Shown here piece after piece: positions 1 through 11,700 of a DNA stretch of 22,639 bases; the stretch's first letter is position 1; each line of letters begins with the position of its first letter. A program made the translations under genes and the position numbers. Source of the DNA: Ichthyophonus hoferi (taxonomy: Eukaryota > Opisthokonta > Ichthyosporea > Ichthyophonida > Ichthyophonidae); the NCBI GenBank assembly GCA_002751075.1, contig NAOQ01000375.1, positions 37,635 through 60,273 on the forward strand. Reading direction: 5' to 3'. The notes below the pieces were generated by a model, which was given only the letters and a program-made list of their open reading frames with translations, searched no databases and had not been told where the DNA came from.

Positions 1-83
<83 letters not shown>
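1..83. repeat. (ATT)n microsatellite at the left edge
   Basis: A nearly perfect ATT trinucleotide array with one small interruption. It lies in the intron that should lead to the missing last exon of the glucuronosyltransferase. It begins at base 1, which suggests the assembly stopped in it. Confidence 0.98.
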
Positions 84-84
<1 letters not shown>

Positions 85-142
85 CGGCAAGTGGCAATAT
101 AAATGCATGATATTAACATATGTCTATTGGCGTTCACCTTAC

Positions 143-1004
143 CTCAAGCATAGATTTGTTCTTAATCAACTGTGTGAGAAAGGCTGTCTCTATCTGCCCA
201 CCCTGTATCGGATAGTATGTATGATAGTGTGTATGTATGATAGTATGCGTAGTAGTTTGTATGGTAGTATGTATGTTAGTATGTATGGTAGTTATGTATG
301 ATAATATGTATGACAGTATATATGGGAGTATGTATGATATTGTATATGTATGATAGTATGCATTTTGATATAATAGCATAGTAGTATATATATATATATA
401 CATGAATATACCATTAGATAAGTGTACTATGTAGTCCTTATATCCAAGCCATTACATATCGATATACCGGTATATATAGTAAAGAAATCTACTAACACCG
501 ACATATATATACACTTTTATATTTAAGTAAATATCTATTTACATAGGTATATATAGATATAGCTTGATACACCCATTCCTACACATACACGTACACATAC
601 ATATACAATGCGCATACATACATATACACATACAGATATACATATACATATGAGCATAATTAGTGAAACAATTTCACTCAAGCCCCAGCCACCATATATC
701 TACCTATTTATCTCTCTCTCTCCCTCTCCCTCTCCTTCTCTCCTTCTCTGTCTACATCCCCTAGCTAATACTCACTGGCACCCTGTGGCTAAATCTAACA
801 TGGGCTCCCTCGGCTATTTTTATTCTCATATAGGCTATGTTTATAGCAAAGGCTGCCATGTCTACCGCAAACGGACGCTCCTGTGGATATTATGATTTAA
901 AAATTGTTTAGTGTGGTTTATTATTGGTTAATATGGTTTAAAGGCTTCTTCTGTTATATATATATTTGTATACATATAGCTATACCTATACTATACATAT
1001 ACAG

Positions 1005-1045
<41 letters not shown>

Positions 1046-4000
1046 CATATCCATACCTATATACATACACCTACCGGACGATAGTGAGTTACCCAACCAT
1101 TGACGTTCCCTGTATGTCTATTAATAGTACACCTCTCATAACGCCTCCCGCCACTAAACGCCACTGCCCAGATACCCACTGTGATTTTATTGGTTTAAAG
1201 TCATAACCACTATTGTGCTATTTAGATCTCCCTATGTGCCGTATGATTAATTTTTAGTTGTTCTTTATAATTTCATAGTCTTTTAAATAGTAATGGCTAA
1301 TAATAATTGATTGGACCGTATTATTATATATACTTTATGGCATAGTGGATGCTAATAAAATGAATGGTTTGATGTTTGATATAAATAGGACCATATTAAG
1401 GAAATTAGCACAGTACATACACACTGTTATTTCTGACTATACTGCTTGTTTTATTTTTCTTTCCATTTCTTTCTCTTCATCTCTCTCTTCATGTCTATAC
1501 GTATATACCTGTATCTATTTCTATAAATACACCCACATTTTAGATAGCGGTCAATTAAGAGAGAAAGATCAACATGTGTTATAGACTACACAGCCCCCTT
1601 GATGTATATATAGATGCAGAAATACACCCATATCGATACATTCATACATACATACATACATACATACATACATACATACATACATACATACATACATACA
1701 TACTACCGTACTATTATCATACATACACCACCGACCCTTTTTAATATCCCGCATCCTATCAAACAGCCTAATATCGTAAGTATTATCATCATCTCCAAAG
1801 TATAGGATGCCCTTTCCCTTGCTCTCCCGTCGTGATAGGTCAAGGGTCTTTCGTATGGCGGTATTTCGTTGGTTAATACCTCTGAAACAAAAGAAATTTT
1901 ATAGAAATGTTATTGGTTTAATATCATCCATAGCCTGAGTATGATGTAGTAAGATTTATCAGATCAATCATTGTCTTTTATCATGGTTATGCATTTATTA
2001 ATTATAGTATATTGGGGTGGTTTTAGGATCCAAGATATATTTAAATAATATAAAATAATAATAGAGAATAATAGATATTAATAGTGAACAATAGAGAACA
2101 ATAGGGATTAATAGAGATCAATAAATATTACTAGAAATTAATAAAGATCAATAGATATTATTAGAGATCAATAGGGAACAATATAAATTAATAGAGATTA
2201 ATAGAGATTAATGTAGACTAATGGAGATAAATAGAGGGAGAAGGAGCGCATACTAGCGAATAATAGAGAATAAAAAATAAAAAATAAAGTAATACAGAAT
2301 ATAAGAGATACTAAAATGAAAAAGACAAGTTTCAGGTCAAAATATAACGAATTATATGATTAGATGAGTTAACTTATAAATAGGGAGAGTACGGGGGATA
2401 ATTTACGAATGAAGATTATAAAAATATAGTAATATAAATTTTAATACATACCGGTGATTGCGTGGATTTAAAGCGTGTGGCGGAGACTTGGCATAGATTT
2501 GAGTCCACCGCCATACTTTACTGGTAGAGAAAGTATGATAATGTTATATATCCATATATGGGATACACAGCTATATGATATAAAGAGCTTATATAGGTGA
2601 ATAAAAATAGACATGAAGATGATTATTATGATAAAAATTCAACCAATGTCAATGCAAATATATATTTATATACATACATAGGTACGCTATTTACCTATCC
2701 AACCACTCCTTACTCATATTTTTTTTTGACTATTTTATAATGTACCTCTCCTCTTCCGTTCTATATTCAGGTATTTATTTATTTATATTGGAACAGATAA
2801 TCTAATTCTAGTATATCCTTACTAAAATGGCTTTTTAGCTAACTGCCTCGTTGATTTAACTACTCGAATAATATCTATTGAAAAATTAATTTACAAGATT
2901 GAAACTATTTTGCAGTTAAAAAACGATATGCACTTAATTAACGTTGAACCAATTACAAAAATTGATTGTTATCAGTAAAAAAATAAACATTGAACGCTTC
3001 GGTTCTAACAATTTATTTATTTATTTCTAATTTTGAGTCTTTATATATGTGTATATCAACATAGCAGTAAGATTTTATTATTACTACCCTACATTACTAT
3101 AAATAAATATATACATACATACATACGTACAACTATCTATTAATACGCTATTCTATCTATTTTATCTAAAATCTTACCTTCTCATCATAACGTCGTTTAC
3201 TTTTTCTGATATCCTCTCTGCATCCTCTACCACTATCCAATGAAGGCGAGGGACATTATTAAGGGTATTAGATAGACGAGTCAGATCGGCTACCTGTGGT
3301 GATTAACGCTGTCAACCAATGAGAACAGGTTAGTTGTTTAGTCGGTTTTTAACTTTTCTTTCATATCTTGTATGGAAGCTGATAAGTAAAAATTAAAATT
3401 AAAACGAAAAATGCTTATTTCGTTTAAATGCAGAAACATGTTTTGTATTGTTGCAAATATAGGTACAGTTTTAAACCAGTGTTCCATATATGTGAGATTT
3501 ACTTATAGCTATTTATAGCCCCTTCTATGTATATATCGTTATATTTCATAGAATAAATAGGATGATATTAGACTGCAGGCCACTGTAATACTGAAAAACA
3601 AAATTCAAGACATTTTAAAATATTTTTTTAAAAAAGGATTATGAAATAGTTCTTTTAAAATTTAAAGTTTTATATGGAAATACTTAGAGTTGCGTTAATG
3701 TCACAGCAAAAAAGGTATGAATCCATTTCTGTCTTATGTTATATTGTACTATATTATATTATATTATATTATATTATATTATATTATATTATATTATGTT
3801 CTGTTATATTTTACTATGCTATGTTATATTATATTATATTATATTATATTATCCTAGGTTACATCATGTATATTATATTATGGTATTTTATATTGTATCA
3901 TATTATGTCATGCTATAGTACGGTATGTTAGGTTATTCTATGTTATATTTGTTATGTTATGTTAACTTTTGCTATGTTACGTTATATTATATTATACTAT

Positions 4001-5822
4001 ATTATGCTAGGTTATATCATACTATGACGTGTTATACATGCATACATGCATAAATATATACATATATACATATATACATACCTACTCAAATATCAATATT
4101 TTATATCCTACAATGCAAACTATTATTATATGCCTTTAAAATATATTAACTATACATCATACACATAACCCTTTTTAATATCACACATTCATACCTGTGT
4201 CAGCCTATTATATGTCGGCGTTATCATGTAAATCACAGGTAGTTCCTCCTGAGGGTTTTCAGTGGCTTGTATGACTTCCACAGGTCGATAAACCAATTGG
4301 TTTTCTTTATCTTCAAATGAGATCCTTGGATTTGATAGGCTCTTCCATAGCAACTCGCTATTGTTGTTGATTTGTCTTACTACTGTATATGATGTATGAT
4401 ATAGTGTCGATTTTAGCCAGTATAATAATGATAATTATCTCATTCATGTTATTGTGGCAGCTGACAATTGCAAGCAGAGAATGTAGGATAAAAACTACAT
4501 AGCATTTATTCAGTATCACTACAGAATCAAGAGTCCCCAATTTGTCTTAGACAGAACCGCTTTATACACTCTACATATAGTATATATATATAATACTTCA
4601 AACCCGCATTAATTAGTCAGATAATTATACCTACATTTACTTTGTTAAAGTTGTACATATAGCTACAGGTGTCAATATGTAATTGTTATAAAATTCAATT
4701 AAATAACCAGTTTGCAATTCCACCAAACAAATTGATAGACTCCTCAATATATTTTAATTTTTGAATTTCCTCCAATAGGAGTCGGAATACAGATTACACA
4801 CTGATTTGCGAATAGGAAAACAGCGTCTTGAAAGGCTTAATTAGCTTCGCAGTTTTATTTGGCTATTAAACCACTTTTAAAATCTATTATTTTAAAAAAG
4901 AGACAGGATTTTTCATTGAGAATATGCGAGATATTATTGGCCAATACCATATTTATTGAATATGCGAATGAAAATACAAATTTTTTAAAAAAATTTACGT
5001 TAAAATTACAAGCTTTCTAACTTTCCAGTACAGAAATTTTGTAAAATATTAGTACTTATATATTTATCTACAGCATGAGTATAACTGATTATATCTTACT
5101 ATCAAAATCTCTCCTGTTTTTCAAAAAAAAGTTTTCTCCATGTATGATTTCTTAATGATAATATTGTAATAGTTGGCAACACTGCAGTAATAATAATCAT
5201 AATAACAATAAGAATATACATTACAATAAAAACAACAATAAAAATATAGAAAAATTATAGAAAGCATTTTCAGTTCTTATAACATCTACTCTGTAAAATA
5301 TTATTATTTATATATTTATTCATCTAAAATATGCTTATAGATAATTGCACATATATTACTCTCATAATCTGTTCTCACAATAATATATGCTTAAAATAGA
5401 TTTAATGACTTTCCTTTTTAAAACTAACTCATTCCAGTTTTTTAATTCCTGAGCTAAATATTCCCTATCAGTAACCTAGTATTATTAAATACAACGTCAG
5501 GAGAAAGGGAGTTATTCCGTATTAATTCAATGCAGGGAAACTGAAATATATCATATAAAAAATGTATACATATACACACTAGTAACATAAGTTTTCAATG
5601 CAGGGAAACTGAAATATATCATATAAAAAATGTATACATATACACACTACTAACATAAGTTAAGTATAGCCAAAATAAAAAGAAAAAAGGGTGAAAATAA
5701 AAACGATATGTACCCAATATAACCGTAGCCCATGCACCCAGTAGATATAGAAATATTCGGTTTAAGTTGTCATGGTTACGGTATGATGAAGAGGAATGCC
5801 GACTGAGTTTTGTATTTGACAT
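143..5822 (-). CDS. B3GAT: Beta-1,3-glucuronosyltransferase, B3GAT family (3' end off the window)
   Basis: Golgi type II enzyme that transfers glucuronic acid from UDP-GlcA to galactose-ended acceptors (family knowledge). Exons on the minus strand, 5' to 3': 5822-5714, 4382-4195, 3293-3178, 2520-2452, 1881-1736, 1178-1075, 880-776, 202-143; 897 nt, 299 residues, all phases agreeing. Exon 1 gives a short tail and a signal anchor (IFLYLLGAWATVIL, about 23-36). Family landmarks follow: LPVIYMITPTYNR (about 84-96), LHWIVVEDAER, QRNTAIR, the metal/UDP-binding DDD at 191-193 in YFGDDDNTY, AVAFSGGRRYE, RPFAVDMAAFAI, and Glu284 in GGQIETAF, matching the family's catalytic base. The usual last 30-35 residues (the CTRVLVWHTRTEKP region in vertebrates) are absent, so a last exon should lie left of base 143; the exon at 143 ends in a good GTAAGG donor. 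The start is the first ATG after an in-frame stop. Parts resemble B3GAT1/2 as much as B3GAT3, so the paralogue is left open. The donor of the fifth exon, GTCGGT, is weak. Confidence 0.94.
205..365. repeat. Degenerate 12-bp GGTAGTATGTAT array
   Basis: Imperfect GGTAGTATGTAT/GATAGTATGTAT units just upstream (gene sense) of the acceptor of the last visible B3GAT exon. It belongs to the same sequence family as the arrays at 8740-8860 and 11506-11850. Confidence 0.9.
376..775. repeat. Mixed microsatellites in B3GAT intron 7
   Basis: This stretch holds a short TA run (about 384-401), alternating ATA/CATACA sequence (about 575-650) and a TCTCTC/TCCCTC tract (about 713-750). The last becomes a purine-rich run on the sense strand shortly after the exon-7 donor. 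Confidence 0.8.
954..1062. repeat. (ATACAT)n hexanucleotide array
   Basis: TA-rich sequence grading into uninterrupted ATACAT units (about 995-1050), ending a few bases before the 3' edge of the sixth B3GAT exon. It fills the start of intron 6 on the sense strand. Confidence 0.9.
1642..1704. repeat. (CATA)n tetranucleotide array
   Basis: About 15 perfect CATA units in B3GAT intron 5, shortly after the fifth-exon donor. Read on the sense strand they are GTAT repeats, so GTATGT donor look-alikes recur right through them. Confidence 0.97.
2061..2240. repeat. Decamer array in strict 10-bp register, consensus ATAGAGATTA
   Basis: About 17 successive 10-base units (ATAGAGATTA, ATAGAGATCA, ATAGGGAACA, ATAAATATTA and similar) keep exact 10-bp phase from 2061 to 2230 with no insertion or deletion, although single bases vary freely. 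A looser A-rich continuation runs to about 2290. It lies in B3GAT intron 4, upstream of the fifth-exon acceptor. The sense strand is pyrimidine-rich. Confidence 0.9.
3733..4035. repeat. Degenerate pentanucleotide array (TATAT/TATTA type)
   Basis: A 5-bp period array with perfect cores (about 3752-3795 and 3825-3850) and many variant units (TATGT, TATGC, TACGT). It occupies B3GAT intron 2. The two overlapping ORFs here are products of the repeat. Confidence 0.95.
4400..4635 (+). repeat. Dispersed repeat family, copy A
   Basis: About 235 bp similar to 13043-13290 in the same orientation. Shared blocks include GTCGATTT, TAATTATCTCAT, GTGGCAGCTGAC, ATTGCAAGCAGA, CTACAGAATCAAGA and CAGACAGA, followed by a TA-rich patch and AACCC. 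By eye identity is about 70-75%. It sits in B3GAT intron 1, immediately upstream of the second exon. I see no terminal inverted repeats, no ORF and no tRNA-type promoter boxes, so the element class is unknown. Confidence 0.85.
5527..5661. repeat. 68-bp tandem duplication
   Basis: Two copies (5527-5594 and 5595-5661), each starting TCAATGCAGGGAAACTG. I see one substitution (ACTAGTAAC against ACTACTAAC) plus end differences. It lies in B3GAT intron 1, about 50 bases beyond the exon-1 donor, and looks recent. Confidence 0.96.
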
Positions 5823-7896
5823 TGCCGGTGTTGAGAGACCTACCGTATTATATATATAATTAATTCAAGGGTTTTATATATTTAAGTCAATTAAGTATAT
5901 CAGATGATGGTACAACAACTGCTAGTTACTTTTTAACGCTTACACTCCAGTGCATTGCAGGTCTATACTGAACGTTAATAAATAGTATAATCAGCTCTGG
6001 TTACTATGGTGTTATGTGTAATGACTGGCTTTATGTTGGCGTTCTTATAATGGCATGTCAATGTAATAATTATAGTATAGTATAATATAGTATTGTGACT
6101 ATAATGTAATACCAGTATGTATCCTAATCCACTTTTGTCGTCGCCAAACAGTCAATTATTATACAGGGCATGGTATCTTTTACCTGATTGGCTAAAAATA
6201 AAGAGCAATCATTATTGGCTGATAATTGATCTACAATTAATTCTATTGGTCTCATAAAATATTCTTTCACGCCTGCCAAAATTCCCTAGGTATTTTTTAA
6301 AAAAGACAGAATAACATATGAAAGCTTCTCTAAAAAAAACATTTTTTGTCATTTTGTTTTTAAAAAATATTTATAAAATAAATTTATTAATTTTAATATT
6401 TAAGTAATATAGTAGAATCTATATCTCTACATCTCCAAATGAGTAGTATACCATTCATTTAGGGAATTTTGTATAGCTAGATCGATCGCGACACAGATAG
6501 TTTCTATTGGATAGGCAAACCTGTCAAGAATCCAATTACTATCTAAAGTTATATCTGGAAATATTTGCGAGACAGATTACAATAGTAGTACTAAAACTTA
6601 AACCATACCAAATTTTATATTGTTTTGAGCGTAATTATTGATATAAAAACTCATGGAATTTGGAAAAGAAACCTTTAATATTATATAAAAGATTTTTTCC
6701 AATTAAATCAGTGAGTTAAGTAGCAATTCGCTGATAGTATTACGAGATTCTATTACCAAATTAGTAGTTGATAAACAACAGAAATCCACCCGACAAATGA
6801 TAATTTCTGTTTTTTTCTTTTCTTATTGGCTAGATCCACGCTCAGCTTGGTTACTGAAGCCAATAATAAAAATGACTGAGTAAACAAACCATAGCTTTTT
6901 GCATAAGTTTTAAGTAATGGCTCTTAACTCTTTTACAACTAAAAATTAAAAAGGATCTGGCTGTTGTAGCATGTTGATAATTGCCTAAAAACCGTAAAAA
7001 TCAAGGTGCTTCTGTTTTTGATTAAGATATTATGCATTCTTATATTGAAATAATTAGAAGTTTAGAATGAGCCATACATATATACATACATACACCGCTT
7101 TTTCTCCTTTATTTTACGCCGTTTTTATCAGTCCATATCTATCTCTTATCTAAAAATAGTTTAAGATAATTGATAAAGAAATATACACGCTTATTGGATC
7201 GAGAGTAAAGTCATGCTTTGGTTCGGATATACTTTCTCAACATTAATCGTGAATTAAGATTTCTGTGTAATTAATTTAATTTAATTTTACATTTAAAGTT
7301 GATTTAATCGGACTGAATTCTATATATCTAGTTATGCTCAGATGCTAAAGTGGTTGACGACATAATATGATCAGATCTTGCTAAATGCACCAATGATTTT
7401 GTTAGCATCCGGAAAGAGACCTAACTTTTCTACATAATGTACATATATATAATAGAAAATTAATATTAACCATATATAAGTATAAATAATTTAAAAAATT
7501 ATTAAACCAATACAATTATTGTTTGAAAACGTAAAATTCACTTTTTATATATTTTAATAAATAATTAATGTCGAATATTTCCATGCTGGACAAATTTGTT
7601 TTTGTTCCAACTGTCCCATTGGAGCTTAGTTTAACTTAAGTATATTGTAAGAGCATTGGTTGGTGACCTGTTGAGTTTAGTTATTAAGCAATAGTGATTC
7701 GATAGGGATGGATGGAAACCAAAAAGACTATCTTTTAATCGTCCAATCGGCAATAATCACAAAACAAAACATGTAAATACATATTACTGTTCATACTACA
7801 GTTAGTTATTATTTTTAGTTATTATTATTATTATTCTTATAATTTTTATTATCATTATTATTATAAATTTTATGTAAATTGCATAAAGTAATCAGG

Positions 7897-7946
7897 TACA
7901 TTTTTATGTTGTCTTATACATTTTTATGTTGTCTTACACATTTTTA
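7897..7946. repeat. 20-bp tandem repeat, about 2.5 units
   Basis: The unit TACATTTTTATGTTGTCTTA occurs twice and then partly a third time, with one T/C change. It is in the divergent intergenic region. Confidence 0.9.
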
Positions 7947-8454
7947 ATATTATATATGTAAATCAAACATAAAGGAAAGCAAACGGAACCAAGAAAGACG
8001 GAAATACGTACATAATACATACAATCTTTTTTGTTAAGCTCATATTGAAATGCACATAAACATTCAAGTAAATATTATCTATTTGCGTGTCTTTAGAAAT
8101 ACACATACAAACTTGTTATATATATTGTTTCATTTGGGAAATAGTACCCTGCTACGGAATATTACTGACAAGAATTTGTCTAGAAAACCAACATTTGCTT
8201 GTAGGAATAAATGTTTTATATGTCTAATAGTATGCACATAAAAATGGTAATATACCTACCTACCTGCCTAATTGCATTTATACATACACACATACATTGA
8301 AAATGAGCATAACCTTTTACAAATAATCGCTTCATTTTTAGTTATTGTCCTATCAACTTAGCAAATGTTTTCATAAGAAAATGCTAGTTCACGCCAACAT
8401 ACGTGACTATATTTGATCTCCCAACTATATATATATATATATTATTGTAAAAGG

Positions 8455-8481
8455 TACTAACAATGCATTGATTTAGGCAAG
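8455..8481 (+). promoter_or_regulatory. Branch point and 3' splice site just before the UBE2J1 start
   Basis: A perfect TACTAAC (8455-8461) is followed after 13 bases by AG (8475-8476, TTTAG), then GCAAG and the ATG at 8482. The same TACTAAC occurs before the genuine exon-5 acceptor at 10211-10217 with similar spacing. This suggests the ATG exon starts at 8477, through either a 5' UTR intron or spliced-leader addition. Confidence 0.5.
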
Positions 8482-8580
8482 ATGACCGAATCGAAGTATA
8501 ATCCTAGGTGTCCCTGTAAGTATATTCCTATATTTTTACTATATACTTATATATATGTAAGCATGTATGTATGATGTATG

Positions 8581-8627
<47 letters not shown>

Positions 8628-8666
8628 GTGTAGAAATATATGTCTATATGTATATATGCATATATA

Positions 8667-8701
<35 letters not shown>

Positions 8702-11700
8702 GTATATATGTATGTATGTATATGTGTATGAATGCCTATATATAAGTATACGCGTATGATATTAGGTATGTATGTACATATATATGCGTAGTAGTATGAT
8801 AGTGAGTTATTATGATAGTACGATAGTATGTCGATAGTCTTATAGTATGTACGATAATATATTTGTATGCTTGTACGAAACCAATAATGTAGATAGGTAG
8901 TTCTATTATATATAATACATTACATTGATTGCATTTTTCAATTAATGCCATTACGTAATTAAAACATCAATCTTGCCAGTCTTTAATGCACGAATTGATA
9001 TATTTTTATTTGTAAATGTATATATAATTCTTATTAATATTTTGCATATAAAAAATAATATACCATTATATATGGTTTATTAAAAAAAACGTATTTATAT
9101 TCTTATTCCTTTCTAGCGGTAAAGAGGATTATGGTTGAGGCAAAGGAGCTAAGACATCCTACTGAACTTTATCATGCACAACCTTTGGAGGTATGTAACT
9201 AATTATTGTTTTTTTTAAAAAAAATAAGAAAATAAAAACAGGCAACGAGATTACAATAAAATTAAAATTAGGAATAGTTGTGAAAAGTAAGTTTTTTGAA
9301 AATTTCTAATTTTGTTTTTCACTCCTCCCTCTATTCGTTTCCCTCTCTTCCTCTTTCCCACTGTCCCCTTCCCAGGACAACATCTTTGAATGGCACTTTA
9401 CAATCAAAGGACCACAGGATACAGCCTTTCATGAAGGAATATATCACGGTCGTATATTATTGCCTACGGAATACCCTATGAAGCCTCCTAATATTATCTT
9501 ACTAACGGTGTGTATGATAGTATGCATGCATACATATATACATAACCTATCAGCTTATCATAACAGAGCAAATCATATAATAATTACATACAATACCCTA
9601 ACATCACGTAACATATCATAGCATATATCTACATACAATATCCTAACATCGCCTAACATATCATAGCATATCATAACATATCATACCACATCACACCTAC
9701 ATAAAATACCCTAGCATAGCATAGCATATCAGAACATATCATAGCATATCATAACGTATCATAACATATTATGGCATATCATATCTACATACAATACCCT
9801 ACATAGCATAGCATATCATAGCATATCATAACACATCTTACCTACAGCCTAACGGACGGTTTGAAGTAGGCACTAAAATCTGCCTTAGTATATCTGCCTA
9901 TCATCCCGAGTATTGGCGTCCATCCTGGAGTAGTATGTATTGCTGGTATCTAGATGGTAGAGGGATGGGACATGTATTGTTTATAGTATAGGTAGTATAA
10001 GTGGTATATATATTATAGGTAGTATAGGCCGTATAGGTGTTACATATATTATAAGTAATGTAAATATTACATGTATTATTGGTAATATAGGTAGTATAGC
10101 TATTATAAGTGTGGTAAAGTTATATGCATATACATATAAAGACCTTTATATACTCTACCTTATATACTGTACCTTGTATATATACATATACACACATTCC
10201 CATATAGAATTACTAACATTTACATTGTTTCCTAGTCCGCACAGTGCTTTTAGCCCTTATTAGTTTTATGCCTACCAAGGGAGAGGGTGCTATTGGTGCC
10301 TTGGATTGGACTGATAATGAGAGGAAGCGATTGGCTAAAAAGTATTTTTAAATTTTTTTTCTGCTTTAAGTTCTTAGTATACTATATATATATTAGAATT
10401 CTGCAGTTATGTTATATGCTATTATATTATTTTATTTTGATTGTATTATTGTATTATTTTATTTTATGTTATGTTATATTATAGTATATTGTATTATATT
10501 ACATTCCATTACATTATATTATATTATATTACATCATATTATATTATTTTATACTATAATACATTCTATTATAGTACTTAGCATTACATTATACTATACT
10601 ATGTAATATTGTATGATGTTACTATCATATACATACAACTCATTCTCTCTCTCTCCCTCCTCATACTACAACAATTAGATCTCTGACATATACTTGCCCT
10701 ACCTGTGAAGTGGTAAACCAAGATATTTTACCAAAGACGACTGGTCATTTTATAGCCAAAACATCTAAGGAGGAAGATGAGTTAATAAATAACGTTGCTA
10801 TGGTTACACCAAGAGGGGGAAAGGAACCAATGAAAGATGAGATGGTTAATAAAGATAACATTAATCAAAATGATATTGATACTGTACCGGAGGGAGATAT
10901 TAAAGAAGACGTGGAATTGGTCAAGGAAGAAGTATCGTTAATGAAGGAGCCAATGGAAATAAAGGGAGAGGGCGAGGGAGGGATGGAGAGTGGTAATGGG
11001 GGGATAAACAGGAGAAGTAAATGTGGTGACGACGATAACTTCCAAGGGATAATTAAAAATGATAATGCTGAACCACCTAAACGTTATAACACACGTAGTG
11101 AGACGGCGAGATTAAAAAGAGAGGCAGAGGAGAGACAGAAACAAATAAACGAACAAAATAACCTGGGTATTGTTGGTCAGAATGATTTAATGGAAAAGTT
11201 AAATGCATCTAACCCAATGAATGTGAATGGTGTGCATGATCTGGATTCTGAGATTGAAAAAGTGTTGGAGGGAGAGAAGAAGAGAGAGATGGGGGGAGAG
11301 GAGGAGAGAGAGAGAAATGAGTTCGGTAATGGTAGGGAAAGTAATTTGAAGGAGGGAAAGAAGGAGATAGAAGGAGAGACGGAGAAAGAGGAAGAGGAGG
11401 AGGGAGAGAGAGCGGAAAAAGGAGAAGATTTGAATATGGAGCAAGATGGCATTGAAGTTGATGATGGAAATAAGGAAAGGATGGCTAGAGCAACGGAGAT
11501 TGCGGGTATGTATGGTAGTAATGGTAGTATGTATGATATTATGTACAGTAGTATATATGATAGCATGTATGGTAGTATGTATGTTAATATGTATGATATT
11601 ATATATAGTAGTATGTACGATAGTATGTATATGAGTATGTATAGTAGTATCCGTGATAGTATGTATGGTAGTATGTATGGTAGTATGCATGATAGTAGGT

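Larger units (their letters stand above)
5823..8481. other. Head-to-head intergenic region, B3GAT and UBE2J1
   Basis: 2.66 kb between two divergent start codons, presumably holding both promoters. I see no convincing gene; the 63-codon ORF at 8050-8241 has no recognisable features. Visible content: about a dozen CCAAT/ATTGG pentamers, several T-run/A-run palindromes, a 20-bp tandem repeat (7897-7945) and TA runs. A TATATATAA on the B3GAT sense strand lies about 25-35 bases before its ATG and could be a TATA element. Confidence 0.7.

Noticed and set aside
608-1206. ORFs of 95 and 100 residues on the plus strand
   Set aside because: They lie over microsatellites and antisense to genuine B3GAT exons.
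2061-2240. CRISPR-like array
   Set aside because: Units are contiguous decamers with no spacers, in an intron of an animal gene.
3674-3931. Tyr/Ile/Leu-rich ORFs (85 and 60 residues)
   Set aside because: They are translations of the pentanucleotide array. The same holds for the ORFs at 10287-10606 and in part for 12426-12761.
5619-5822. 67-residue ORF as a stand-alone small membrane protein
   Set aside because: Its first 36 codons are exon 1 of the glucuronosyltransferase, with a phase-1 donor that joins correctly to 4382. The remainder is intron.
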